From Methylobacterium tarhaniae (lineage in GTDB: Bacteria; Pseudomonadota; Alphaproteobacteria; Rhizobiales; Beijerinckiaceae): 64,000 nt of DNA. Below, piece after piece: positions 1 to 8,327 of this stretch. The DNA lies in NCBI RefSeq assembly GCF_001043955.1, contig NZ_LABZ01000005.1, positions 1 to 64,000 of the forward strand, in the 5' to 3' direction. The notes beneath the pieces were generated by a model that was not told where the DNA came from, ran no database searches, and was given only the letters and a program-made list of their open reading frames with translations. The stretch's first letter is position 1; each line of letters begins with the position of its first letter. The position numbers and the translations under genes were made by a program.

Positions 1-217
1 GGGGTTAGAGGTGAGGGTGACAGGCTTCCGCCTGAAGCTGTGACCGTCGTGCCGGCAGCTCTAAGCTCAGCACTTTGCACGGCAGCGTGTCACCCTGCGC
101 GATCGTCGATCGCCCCTGCCCTCTCCCGCTCCTCGTAGCGATACCGGGCAAGCCCGGCATGCCTGGCGAGGGGATCCCGCGCTTGACTGGATTGAGTTGA
201 GGCGAGCGAAGGCAGGC

Positions 218-1840
218 TCAGCGCGGGCTTGCCCCCTCCCACGCCCTGAGCCGCACATAGGTCCCCGCCCGCGGGTCGAATCCCGGATGGTACCAGGGAT
301 CGGCGTCGAGCCGCGCCCCCCAGCGCGCCCGCAGGGCCGCCACCTCGGCCTCGTGGCGGGAGCGGGCCTCCGGATTCCAGCGCCGGCTCGCGGCCTCGTG
401 GTGATAGAGCACCGCGCCCGGCACCATCAGGGTCCGGTATCCCGCCGCCTCCAGGCGTAGGCAGAGGTCGACGTCGTTGAAATCGACCGCGAAGGCCGCC
501 TCGTCGAACCCGCCGACCGCCTGGAATTTGCGGGCCTCCACCGCGAGGCAGGCCGCCGTGACCGCCGAGACCCGGTGCGTCGCCCGGAGTGAGGCGAGAT
601 AGCCGGGCGCCGTGCCGGGGAAGTGGCGGTGGGCGTGGGTGACGAGGCCGCCGGTGCCGAGCACGATGCCGCCGTGCTGGATCCGCTCCCGCACATCGAG
701 GAGCTTCGCGCCCACGGCGCCGACATCCGGCCGCAGGGCCTCCTCGGCCATGCGCCGCAACCAGTCGCCCCGATAGGCCACCACGTCGTTGTTGACGAAG
801 ACGAGGAGCCTGCCCCGTGCCTGCGCGGCAGCCCGGTTGTTCATCGCCGCGAAGTTGAACGGGCCGGGGCAGGGCAGCACCCGCACCCCCTCCCCCGCCA
901 GCCGCTGGAGATAGGCGAGCGTGCGGGGATGGCGGCTGTCGTTGTCGCAGACGATGATCTCGAGGGAAGGCCAGTCGGTGTGGGCCCGGATGCTCTCGAT
1001 GCAGGCCTGCAGCAGCTCGACCCGGTCGCGGGTCGGGATGATGAGGCTGGCGAGCAGCGGCACGGGCAGGTCGCGACGCAGGGCGAGGATGCCGCCCGAG
1101 GCCGCGGCCCGGCCCGACCCGGCGAGGTGGCGCTCGGCGAGGGCCCGGCGCGACGACGCCCAACCCTCGGGTGCGACCGCCGCGGAGGGCGACCAGGTCG
1201 AGAGCAGGCGCGGCAGGTGGCGCACCGCATGCGGGCTCTCGGCCGCGAGCCGCAAGAGCAGGTCGGCGGTCTCGGCGCCCGGAAGGGTGGGGTCGAGCCC
1301 GAGCCGGTCCAGCACTGCCCGGCGGATGGCGACGACCGGGCCGATGTAATCCGCGGCGAGCAGGTAGTCGGGGTCGAAGGCCGGGCGCAGCACCGGGAGT
1401 AGCGGCGCGGCGCCGGGCCCGGTCACCACGGCGTCACCGTAGAGGGCGCCGAGGCCGGGATCGGCCGCGAAGGCCTCCACGATGGCTCGGGGCGCTCCCG
1501 GGACGAGCCGGTGACCCGGCGCCGTCAGCACCACGAGCGCGGCCGCTCCGGCGCCGCCGGACAGGATCTCGGCCGGAGTCGCGATGCGCAAACCCGGCAC
1601 CGCCTCGACCGTGCCCGCGGGGAGCGGCGGCGGCGTCAGGGCGTGGCGGGCGCCCCAGAGGATCGCGGCGCGGTCGCGCGCCCGCACCCGCTTGCCGGCA
1701 AGGATCGCCTTGGCGACCTCCCAGGCCTCGCCCGGGCGCTTCAGCGCCAGGAGCAGCCGGACGAGCCAGCGATGGGCGGGACCGGGCTGGCCGTCCGCGA
1801 AGCGCAACGCGTCGAAGGCCGGATGAGGCGGGAGCCTCAT
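218..1840 (-). CDS. Glycosyltransferase family 2 protein, downstream member of a tandem pair
   Basis: A 540-residue protein likely to add sugars to a surface polysaccharide at the cytoplasmic face of the inner membrane. The C-terminal half (about residue 262 on) is a GT-A fold GT2 domain: ASLIIPTRDR start, an IVCDN nucleotide-sugar motif, FVNNDVVA as the DXD-like site, and DFNDVDLCLR near the acceptor site. Residues about 90-240 look like a degenerate second GT2 domain (ALYGD, then FDPDYLLAADYIG). The start is ATG at 1840, overlapping the TGA of the upstream gene as ATGA, so the two are translationally coupled; longer reading frames upstream run through that neighbour. Sugar donor and acceptor cannot be told. 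Family is secure, role is inference. Confidence 0.9.
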   Translation of the reverse strand: MRLPPHPAFDALRFADGQPGPAHRWLVRLLLALKRPGEAWEVAKAILAGKRVRARDRAAILWGARHALTPPPLPAGTVEAVPGLRIATPAEILSGGAGAAALVVLTAPGHRLVPGAPRAIVEAFAADPGLGALYGDAVVTGPGAAPLLPVLRPAFDPDYLLAADYIGPVVAIRRAVLDRLGLDPTLPGAETADLLLRLAAESPHAVRHLPRLLSTWSPSAAVAPEGWASSRRALAERHLAGSGRAAASGGILALRRDLPVPLLASLIIPTRDRVELLQACIESIRAHTDWPSLEIIVCDNDSRHPRTLAYLQRLAGEGVRVLPCPGPFNFAAMNNRAAAQARGRLLVFVNNDVVAYRGDWLRRMAEEALRPDVGAVGAKLLDVRERIQHGGIVLGTGGLVTHAHRHFPGTAPGYLASLRATHRVSAVTAACLAVEARKFQAVGGFDEAAFAVDFNDVDLCLRLEAAGYRTLMVPGAVLYHHEAASRRWNPEARSRHEAEVAALRARWGARLDADPWYHPGFDPRAGTYVRLRAWEGASPR

Positions 1841-3825
1841 TCCAGTTCCTCCCCGAAGGTCGTGACCGAGAAGGCCGGGTGGTAATAGGGGTCGTCCCGG
1901 ATCACCGCCCGCCAGCGCGCGGCGAAGCGGTTCGCTTCCGCCTCGAACCGGGCCCGGGCCGGACCGACGCTCGGACCGCGGCTGACCGATTCGTGGTGGG
2001 CCAGCACCGCCCGGGGAGTCCAGACCGATGTCCATCCCCTCTCCCTCAGGCGCAGGCAGAGATCGATGTCGTTGAAGTCGACCGGGAACGCCTCGGCGTC
2101 GAGGCCGCCGACCGCCTCGAACTTGTGGCGCGCCACGGCGAGGCAGGCGGCGGTCACCCCCGCGACCTCGTGCGCCACGGTGAGCCGGCCGAGATGGCCC
2201 GGCGCATCGGCGGGGCGGTTGCGCAGGATGTGCCCGGCCCGGCCGCCGAGCCCGACCACGACTCCGGCATGCTGGATACGGCCGCTGCCGAACAGGAGCT
2301 TGGCCCCGACCGCGCCGACCTGCGGGCGCAGGGCCTGGCGCACCATCGCGACGAGCCAGTCCGGGTGCAGCACCTCGATGTCGTTGTTGAGGAGCAGCAG
2401 GACCTCGCCGCGGCTCGCGGCGGCCCCGTCATTGACGAGGCGCGAGAAATTGAACGGCCCCGGCCGGTCGAGCCGGCGCACCCGCGGGTCCGACGCCCAC
2501 TCGGCATAGAGGGCGGCCACGGCCGGATCGGTCGAGCCGTTATCGACGATGACGAGTTCGAGGGCTGGATAGGCGGTGTCGTGCAGGATGCCCCGCACGG
2601 CGACGCGCAGCAGGTCCGGCCGGTCGCGGGTCGGGACGATGACGGAGACGAGGGGCGGCGGATCGGGCAGCGGCCAGTCGAGGTCGAGAACGTCGCCCGT
2701 CCGCGCGACGACGGCCGGCGAGCCCGCGCGGCGCAGGGCCGCCGTCAGGTCCGCGGCGTGGCCGTCTGGATCCGGCGCCTCGGGCGCCGTGCGGCAGAGG
2801 ATGCGGGGGATGCGCCGGATGCGGGCCGGTCCCGCCAGGGCCGCGGCGAGCAGGAGCGCGCGGGCGCCCTGCCCCGGCGCCCAGCCGACGCGCGTCACGA
2901 GATCCCTGGCGACCAGGAGCGGGCGCCCGGGATAGAGCGTGGTCAGGGCGAGGTCCGGGCTCCAGCCCGGCTTGAGGCACGGGCGCAGGCCGTCCGGCGT
3001 CTCGGCCTCGCTGTCGGCATAGGCGAGGTCGGCGGGCTCCGGGCCGGAGAAGGCGGCGGCGAGGTGGGTGAGTGCGTCGGGCGCGAGCTGATCGCCGGGG
3101 CGCAGGACGCCGACCGCGGCTCCCCCCGGCAAGCCGCCGGCGGAGATCCGCGGATCGCCGGGGAGGCAAGCGGGTTCCGGACCCTGCCAGTGCAGGGAGA
3201 GGCGCCAGTCGCCGTGACGCTGGGCCTGCAGGGAAGCGAGGGTGCGTCGCACCGCCCCCGCCTCCCCGGATGTCGCCTCGAGGATCAGGCCGAGGCGCGG
3301 CAATCCGGACGGCGCCCGGTCGAAGGCGGGCTCGAAGGGCCGCGCATGCTCGGCCTTCCAGACCGGGTACTGCGCGAGGGGCCTCACGCCGGCGGCGATA
3401 CGCAGGGTGTTGCGCAGCCGGCGCGCATCGCGGCGCAGCCACTGATAGAGCGCGACCGGCAGCGTGTCCGGCCGCCGGCGCGCGCAGAGGGCGAGCACCG
3501 CCATGCGGGAGAGGAGTCGCGCCGACTCGATGCGGAACCCCTCCGCCGGGGCGGCGAGCAGGATCTCCTCGGTGCCGGGCGGGACCGGTCCGAGCCAGGA
3601 GGCGCGGCCGAGGACCGGGCCCGGCAGCAGAGCGTCCTCGTGGGTGCCGCCGGCCTGCGAGAAGCGCAGCAGCGGCCGGACAGGCACGGCGAAGCGGTCG
3701 AGGGCGTAGTCGAGGGCGAGCCAGCGCCCGGCCGTCGGCCGTTCGAAGATCAGCGCGCGGGTGAAGTCCGGATCGTCCGAGCGGGGGGCGATGCGGCAGG
3801 CGCCGGGCGCCGACCGCGCCGTCAA
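1837..3825 (-). CDS. Glycosyltransferase family 2 protein, upstream member of the tandem pair
   Basis: About 662 residues and clearly paralogous to the downstream gene. The C-terminal GT2 domain starts near residue 391 (VSVIVPTRDR) and carries IVDNGSTD, LLLNNDIEVL and DFNDIDLCLRLRERGW. Before it lies a degenerate GT2-like segment (ADLAYADSEAE, KPGWSPDLALT), the two-domain layout often seen in O-antigen or capsule transferases. No ATG fits the N-terminus. I chose TTG at 3825, which overlaps the TGA of the upstream secreted-protein gene as TTGA, because earlier codons would run through that neighbour in another frame. The 3' end overlaps the next transferase by ATGA, so three genes form one coupled unit. 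The TTG start is inference. Confidence 0.85.
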   Translation of the reverse strand: MTARSAPGACRIAPRSDDPDFTRALIFERPTAGRWLALDYALDRFAVPVRPLLRFSQAGGTHEDALLPGPVLGRASWLGPVPPGTEEILLAAPAEGFRIESARLLSRMAVLALCARRRPDTLPVALYQWLRRDARRLRNTLRIAAGVRPLAQYPVWKAEHARPFEPAFDRAPSGLPRLGLILEATSGEAGAVRRTLASLQAQRHGDWRLSLHWQGPEPACLPGDPRISAGGLPGGAAVGVLRPGDQLAPDALTHLAAAFSGPEPADLAYADSEAETPDGLRPCLKPGWSPDLALTTLYPGRPLLVARDLVTRVGWAPGQGARALLLAAALAGPARIRRIPRILCRTAPEAPDPDGHAADLTAALRRAGSPAVVARTGDVLDLDWPLPDPPPLVSVIVPTRDRPDLLRVAVRGILHDTAYPALELVIVDNGSTDPAVAALYAEWASDPRVRRLDRPGPFNFSRLVNDGAAASRGEVLLLLNNDIEVLHPDWLVAMVRQALRPQVGAVGAKLLFGSGRIQHAGVVVGLGGRAGHILRNRPADAPGHLGRLTVAHEVAGVTAACLAVARHKFEAVGGLDAEAFPVDFNDIDLCLRLRERGWTSVWTPRAVLAHHESVSRGPSVGPARARFEAEANRFAARWRAVIRDDPYYHPAFSVTTFGEELE

Positions 3826-4445
3826 CCGTCGGCCGGCGGCGGGGCGGCGGGCTTGCGCCGGGGCGCCCGCGCAGGCCTCGGTGCAGCGCCGAGGCCGACC
3901 TCGATCTCGAAATCCTTCGCCAGGGCGGCCGGCACCACGAACCCCTCCTCCACGACCGTGAAGGTGCCGCTGGCCTCGCCCGGCGGAATCGTCGCCACGG
4001 CCTGGCGGCTGCGCCGGCCGACGACCTGGGTCCCGTTCTTCACCGTGACCGTGACGGGGGCGGTGAAGCGGCCGGGGGCGCCACCGGGCCCGAGCAGGAC
4101 CACGCCCTGCACGCCGACGGTGACGACGGTGCTGCCGCCTTCGGCCGGGCGGCACGAGCGGCTGAGCTGGCCGAGGCGGATCTGCGTCCGGACGGTGCCG
4201 CCGGCCAGGGTCTGGAGCGAGGAGCCGCCCTCGGTGATGTCGATGATCGGGCAATAGACGTCGTCGAGGCTCGGCGGCGCCTCCGGCGGCTTGGTGGTGC
4301 CGCCATACTTGAAGATGTTGGTGAAGGGATTGCCCTCGTCTGGCGGCGCCGCATTCTGGGCCCGTGCCGGGGCGGCGGGCGTGCCCAGCGCCAAGACGAG
4401 ACCTAGGGTGCCGAGGCCGAGCGTGCGCAGACAACGAGCCGTCAC
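3822..4445 (-). CDS. Secreted protein of unknown function next to IalB-like gene
   Basis: A 207-residue exported protein. The N-terminus is a good signal peptide: basic start, a Leu/Gly-rich core, then PAAPARAQ as cleavage site. The mature part has VYCPIIDITEGGSSLQT, a repeated Val/Thr-rich beta pattern in the middle, and a basic Pro/Ala-rich tail (RRKPAAPPPADG). No family is recognised. The start is GTG at 4445, preceded by GGGAGAGG at good spacing and lying 17 bases after the IalB-like gene. It ends in a TTGA overlap with the next glycosyltransferase. Being between a periplasmic IalB-type protein and two transferases suggests an envelope role, which is inference only. Confidence 0.75.
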   Translation of the reverse strand: MTARCLRTLGLGTLGLVLALGTPAAPARAQNAAPPDEGNPFTNIFKYGGTTKPPEAPPSLDDVYCPIIDITEGGSSLQTLAGGTVRTQIRLGQLSRSCRPAEGGSTVVTVGVQGVVLLGPGGAPGRFTAPVTVTVKNGTQVVGRRSRQAVATIPPGEASGTFTVVEEGFVVPAALAKDFEIEVGLGAAPRPARAPRRKPAAPPPADG

Positions 4446-4462
4446 AATCCTCTCCCGATCGA

Positions 4463-4993
4463 TCACTTCAGGCTGTCGAAGCCGTCCTTGAACCCCTTGA
4501 GGGACAGGGGGATGCCCACCCCTTCCTCGGGAGTCTGGAAGACGATGAAGGTGGCCTGCTGGCCGGACTTGAGCTGGCTGATGAGCTTGTCGTCCATCAC
4601 CACCTCGGCGACGCAGCCGGTGGAGAGGCAGCGCACGAAGGACGTGCGGCCGATCTCCGCCTGGTCGACCTTCAGGCCGAGGCCGGAGGGCAGGAGCACG
4701 CCGAGGGGCGCCACCACCCGCAGCAGGGTGCCGCGGTTGTCGGCGGTCTTCAGGACGATCACCACCAGGGAGAGGTTCGGCCGGTCCTCGGCGGCGACGT
4801 ACTGCACCAGGGCGCATTGCTCGGCCTTGGCGCCGGCGGGCGTCTCGCAGCGCAGCTGCCAGTCGTTGAAGGTCTGCTTGACCGCGCCCTGCGCCAGGGC
4901 ACCGGTGGCCGGCAGACCCAGCCCGAAGCCAAAGGCAAGACCGAGCCCGAGCCCGAGGGTGGCGGCCCGCACCCGGCGTCCGATCCGTCGCAC
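4463..4993 (-). CDS. IalB-family (invasion associated locus B) periplasmic protein
   Basis: Matches the IalB family: after the signal peptide come FNDWQLRCE, CALVQY, a hydrophobic stretch ending LLPSGLGLKVD, CLSTGCVAEV and the closing SLKGFKDGFDSL. Cys pairs fit the disulphides expected for the fold. The family is common in Rhizobiales and was named from Bartonella erythrocyte invasion; in free-living members the role is unknown and probably structural or stress-related in the periplasm. Start GTG at 4993 gives a clean signal peptide (VRRIGRRVRAATLG, ending ATGALAQ) behind GGGAGA; an ATG at 5080 in the same frame would add 29 unlikely residues. First gene of a four-gene minus-strand run. Confidence 0.85.
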   Translation of the reverse strand: MRRIGRRVRAATLGLGLGLAFGFGLGLPATGALAQGAVKQTFNDWQLRCETPAGAKAEQCALVQYVAAEDRPNLSLVVIVLKTADNRGTLLRVVAPLGVLLPSGLGLKVDQAEIGRTSFVRCLSTGCVAEVVMDDKLISQLKSGQQATFIVFQTPEEGVGIPLSLKGFKDGFDSLK

Positions 4994-5295
4994 GCTGTCT
5001 CCCACGCCGCTCACCGCTCCGCTGCCCCGGCTCTCCGCCGGCCCGGGGGCGTTCCGAACACGAGGCAGGGATGCTGTCAAGCCGAGGCGCCGGCTTCGGC
5101 CCGTCGCAACCGGGAACCCGAGCCGGCGAACCGGCTTAGCAGTGGGAACGGCCGAGCGACGCCCGCCGCCCGGCGACGTTAGAGGTTATGCACGGTTTCT
5201 GGTCCATACCGATGGGACGTGCCCCCGGCCGGGAGCCCGCGCCGTCCGGGACGATCGTCGATCGACCCCCTCCCCCTCCTCGCGAGAGCCGCCCG

Positions 5296-5673
5296 ATGAG
5301 ACTCGCCGCCACTTCCCTCGCCCTCCTGGTCCTGGCCGCAGGGCAGATCCCCGGCCACGCGGCCGCCCAGTCGCTGCCCGTCGACGAGACCACCTATGTC
5401 GAGCGCTCGCTCAACCGGGACGCGACGCTGACGGTCGAGCACCCGCCGGTCGCCCGCAACCCGCGCGGGCGCCGCGCCTCGCGCTCGGCCGAGATCGCCG
5501 GCTTCTGCCGCGACGGCGGGGTGATCCGGCGCCGGGGCGAGAACGGCGAGATCATCCTGCGCCAGCGCGAGCTCTGCGACAGCGTGGCGCCGCGGACCCT
5601 CTATCCGGGCCAGGTCGATCCGCGTCCGGCCTGGCCGGCAGAGCGCGTCGTGGTGGTGCGCACGAAGGGCTGA
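5296..5673 (+). CDS. Small secreted protein, unknown function
   Basis: A 125-residue protein with a clear signal peptide (MRLAATSLALLVLAAGQIPG, then HAAAQ) and a polar, Arg-rich mature part containing two Cys (GFCRDGG and ELCDS) that could form one disulphide. No known family is recognised. The ATG at 5296 was preferred over 5188 because it begins directly with the signal peptide and follows a GAGAGCC stretch. It is transcribed divergently from the IalB-like gene and stands alone; the region downstream carries short tandem repeats. Confidence 0.65.
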   Translation: MRLAATSLALLVLAAGQIPGHAAAQSLPVDETTYVERSLNRDATLTVEHPPVARNPRGRRASRSAEIAGFCRDGGVIRRRGENGEIILRQRELCDSVAPRTLYPGQVDPRPAWPAERVVVVRTKG

Positions 5674-5741
5674 CGGCTCGGTCTCGTACCAACGGCCCAG
5701 GATGCTGACGCATCGAGCCATCGATCCATCTCGAACTTTTC

Positions 5742-5792
5742 GATGCCAAGTCCAGAAGGATGCCAAGCCCAGAAGGATGCCAAGCCCAGTAG
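5742..5792. repeat. 17-bp tandem repeat, three copies, with adjacent hairpin
   Basis: Three head-to-tail copies of a unit beginning GATGCCAAG and ending CCAGAAG or CCAGTAG, at 5742, 5759 and 5776. The last copy contributes CAAGCCCA (5781-5788), which pairs with TGGGCTTG (5803-5810) to make an 8-bp stem with a 14-base loop. It lies between the convergent secreted-protein gene and the metallohydrolase gene, so it may also serve as a weak terminator. No T tract follows. Confidence 0.8.
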
Positions 5793-5859
5793 TCAGGGAC
5801 CTTGGGCTTGACGAAAATTCGAGAACGGAACCAAGGGTCGCTTTCGACGACCGTTGGTC

Positions 5860-6603
5860 TCAGCCGTAGCGGTGCAGCTCGGTGCCGTGCCGCTTCAGCC
5901 AGGCTTCCGGCTCCTCGTAATCGGGGTAGAGGCCGGCGACCACGCGCCAGAACCGGTCCGAGTGGTTCATCTCGGCGAGATGGGCGACCTCGTGCGCCGC
6001 GAGGTAGTCGAGCACCGCGGGCGGCGCCATGATCAGGCGCCAGGAGAAATTCAGGTGGCCCGCGGCCGAGCAGGAGCCCCAGCGACTGCGGGTGTCGCGC
6101 ACGGTCAGGCGCTTCGGCGTCCGGGCCAGGGCCCCGGCATGGCGGGTCACCGCCGCGGTCAGGTCGCGGCGGGCCTCGGCCTCGAGGAAATCACGCACCC
6201 GGCGCGCCACATGGGGCAGCCCGCACGAGACCGCGATCACCGGGGCGCCGTCCGGCGCCGTGGTGGCGACGGTGGGGCCTGAGGCGGTCGACCAGTGCAG
6301 GATGCGGTGTGGCACGCCGCGCAGGGGCACGGTCGCGCCCGGCACGAAGGCGACGCGCTCCGGCAGCTTCGCCACCCTGGCGGCGATCCAGGCGCCGTGG
6401 GAATCGGCGAAACGCTGGGCGGTGGACAGGTCGGTGCGTTCCGGCAAGGTGAGAACGATCTCGCCGGTGGCACTCGACACCCGCAAGGTGATGCGCCGGG
6501 CGGCCGCACGGCGGCGCACGGTGACCGGGTAGCAGGTGTCGGCGTGGATGACGGTGACGTGGGTGGGTTCGGGCGCCGAACGGCGCAGGAGCGCGACTCG
6601 CAT
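5860..6603 (-). CDS. YgjP/SprT-like M48-type metal-dependent hydrolase
   Basis: A 247-residue soluble protein of the YgjP (DUF45) family, zinc metallopeptidase-like proteins of unknown substrate. Diagnostic parts are RITLRVSSATGEIVLTLP near residues 38-54, the SRWGSCS signature (173-179), and the zinc site HEVAH (204-208) with a third ligand in MNHSDRFW (His214). All expected zinc ligands and the catalytic Glu are present, so it should be active. Start ATG 6603 follows AAGG; an in-frame ATG at 6714 would add 37 residues that do not resemble the family. It stands alone on the minus strand, 148 bases after the PHB depolymerase gene. Confidence 0.88.
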   Translation of the reverse strand: MRVALLRRSAPEPTHVTVIHADTCYPVTVRRRAAARRITLRVSSATGEIVLTLPERTDLSTAQRFADSHGAWIAARVAKLPERVAFVPGATVPLRGVPHRILHWSTASGPTVATTAPDGAPVIAVSCGLPHVARRVRDFLEAEARRDLTAAVTRHAGALARTPKRLTVRDTRSRWGSCSAAGHLNFSWRLIMAPPAVLDYLAAHEVAHLAEMNHSDRFWRVVAGLYPDYEEPEAWLKRHGTELHRYG

Positions 6604-6751
6604 GCCAGCCTTGTACCCGGGAGACCCGGAGCCTGTCAGCGGCCCGGTTCGTCGCGCGAGGCAGAGCAGGTGCTGGAACCAGGCGCGCAAGCGACGGGTC
6701 GGCGACGTCGTCATGCGGAGACGGCGCCGCCCGGGCGGCGCCGCGTCGGGA

Positions 6752-8023
6752 TCAGGAGGCCTCGCGCAGGTCCGGAACCTGCTGCGTGCCCTGCATCTCG
6801 TGCATGAAGGCGGAGATGCGCGGCGCGATATGGGCGCGGAAGCGCGATCCGTTGAAGACGCCGTAATGGCCGACGCCCTTCTGCAGGTGGTAGAGCTTGC
6901 GCTCGGCGGCGAGGTTCGGCGTGAGGTCGTGGGCCGCCAGGGTCTGGCCGACGCCGGAAATGTCGTCGTTCTCGCCCTCGACCGCCATGATGGCGCAGTG
7001 GCGGATGGCGGTCGGATCGACGAGCTCGCCGTGATGGCGCATCTCGCCCTTCGGCAGGGCGTGCTCGACGAAGACGGTGTTGACGGTCTGGAGGTAGAAT
7101 TCGGCCGTCAGATCCATCACCGACAGGTATTCGTCGTAGAACTCGCGGTGCTTCTCGGCCGAGTCGCCGTCGTTGCGCACCAGGTGCTTGAACATGTCCC
7201 AATGCGCCGTCAGGTGACGGTCGAGGTTCATGCCCATGAAGCCGGAGAGCTGGAAGAAGCCCGGATAGACCTCGCGCCAAGTGCCGGGATAGCCCGGCGG
7301 CACGACGGTGATGCAGTTGCGCTTGAACCAATCCGAGCCGCGCTCGGCGGCGAGGCAGTTCACGGCGGTGGGCGAGCGGCGGGTATCGATCGGGCCGCCC
7401 ATCAGGGTCATCGAGGTCGGCACGCCGGGCAGGCCGTCGGCCTCCATCCTGGCGACCGCGGCGAAGACCGGCACCGAGGGCTGGCAGACGGCGATCACGT
7501 GCAGGTCCGGCCCGAAGGCCTGGAACATGTCGATCAGGTAGTCGATGTAGGTGTCGAGGTCGAAGTGACCCGCATCGAGCGGGACCATGCGGGCATCGGT
7601 CCAGTCGGTGATCATCACCTCGTGGGCCGGCAGCAGCGCCTCGACGGTGCCGCGCAGCAGCGTGGCGTAGTGCCCCGACATCGGCGCCACCACCAGCACC
7701 TTCGGCTGGGCCTGCAGCGTCGGACGCTTCAGGGCGCGGTCGAACTTGATCACCTGGCAGAACGGCTTCGACCACACGACCCGTTCGGTCACGTCCGTCA
7801 CCGTGCCCTCGACGACGGTGCGGGGCAGGTTGAAGGCCGGCTTGCCGTAGCGGCGCGTCGTGCGCTCGAACATCTCGCAGGCCGCCGACACGGTCCGGCC
7901 ATAGGGGGTGTAGGTGATCGGGTTGACGGGATTCTTGAACACGAGCTGCGTGGCGTCGGCGGCCGCTCGGGCAGGCGTCAACATCCAGTGCGCGGCTTCA
8001 TACCAGAAATAGGAGAGATCCAT
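6752..8023 (-). CDS. phaZ: Intracellular polyhydroxyalkanoate (PHB) depolymerase
   Basis: A 423-residue cytoplasmic enzyme that mobilises stored polyhydroxybutyrate on granules. The N-terminus (MDLSYFWYEAAHWMLTPAR) and NPVNPITYTPYGR are family hallmarks. As in the Ralstonia PhaZa1 group, the lipase-box serine is replaced by Cys: VCQPS with Cys180. The other triad members are visible as the Asp in EGENDDISG (353/354) and the His in KGVGHYGVFNG (386). There is no signal peptide, as expected for an intracellular depolymerase. Start ATG 8023 was chosen over an upstream ATG because it begins the family consensus. The gene is divergent from regB with a 304-base gap. Confidence 0.95.
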   Translation of the reverse strand: MDLSYFWYEAAHWMLTPARAAADATQLVFKNPVNPITYTPYGRTVSAACEMFERTTRRYGKPAFNLPRTVVEGTVTDVTERVVWSKPFCQVIKFDRALKRPTLQAQPKVLVVAPMSGHYATLLRGTVEALLPAHEVMITDWTDARMVPLDAGHFDLDTYIDYLIDMFQAFGPDLHVIAVCQPSVPVFAAVARMEADGLPGVPTSMTLMGGPIDTRRSPTAVNCLAAERGSDWFKRNCITVVPPGYPGTWREVYPGFFQLSGFMGMNLDRHLTAHWDMFKHLVRNDGDSAEKHREFYDEYLSVMDLTAEFYLQTVNTVFVEHALPKGEMRHHGELVDPTAIRHCAIMAVEGENDDISGVGQTLAAHDLTPNLAAERKLYHLQKGVGHYGVFNGSRFRAHIAPRISAFMHEMQGTQQVPDLREAS

Positions 8024-8327
8024 GACGCCACCGTCCACGATTGACCCAGAGGCGCGCGCACCGCCGCCGGGAGACGCCTGTCCCGATTGGGAGCCAGGAC
8101 AATAGATTACCGATATAGAAGGGCAACATCTGCGGAAATCCAAGGTGTCAAAAGGTGGAACTGTGCCCTTTTTACCTCAACTCCCACATGTGCCTTGTGC
8201 AGTGCGGCAAACGACCCGGCATCGCCGTGAGGCCGATCCTGATCCGGTTAATTCACCGTTCTAGGCAACGCACTGGACGGCGAAGGGTTTCCGGCGCATC
8301 GCCCTGGCCGGCGGGCCACGGCGCACT
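8024..8327. other. Divergent intergenic region between phaZ and regB
   Basis: No gene seen. It should carry the promoters of both flanking genes. The stretch around 8100-8200 is clearly more AT-rich than the surroundings and contains AAAAGG paired with CCTTTT over an 11-base gap, but no convincing -35/-10 pair or known operator could be assigned by eye. Confidence 0.5.

Noticed and set aside
270-287. A T-arm-like string GGGTCGAATCCC
   Set aside because: It lies inside the glycosyltransferase gene in frame and has no matching acceptor, D-arm or anticodon stem around it, so it is not a tRNA.
1171-4257. A 1028-codon open frame on the plus strand
   Set aside because: It runs antisense to the glycosyltransferases and secreted gene, is extremely rich in Arg, Gly, Ala and Pro, and has no family motif. 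Long antisense frames are expected in very GC-rich DNA.
5742-5792. Short direct repeats considered as a CRISPR array
   Set aside because: Units are head to tail with no spacers and no cas genes are present.
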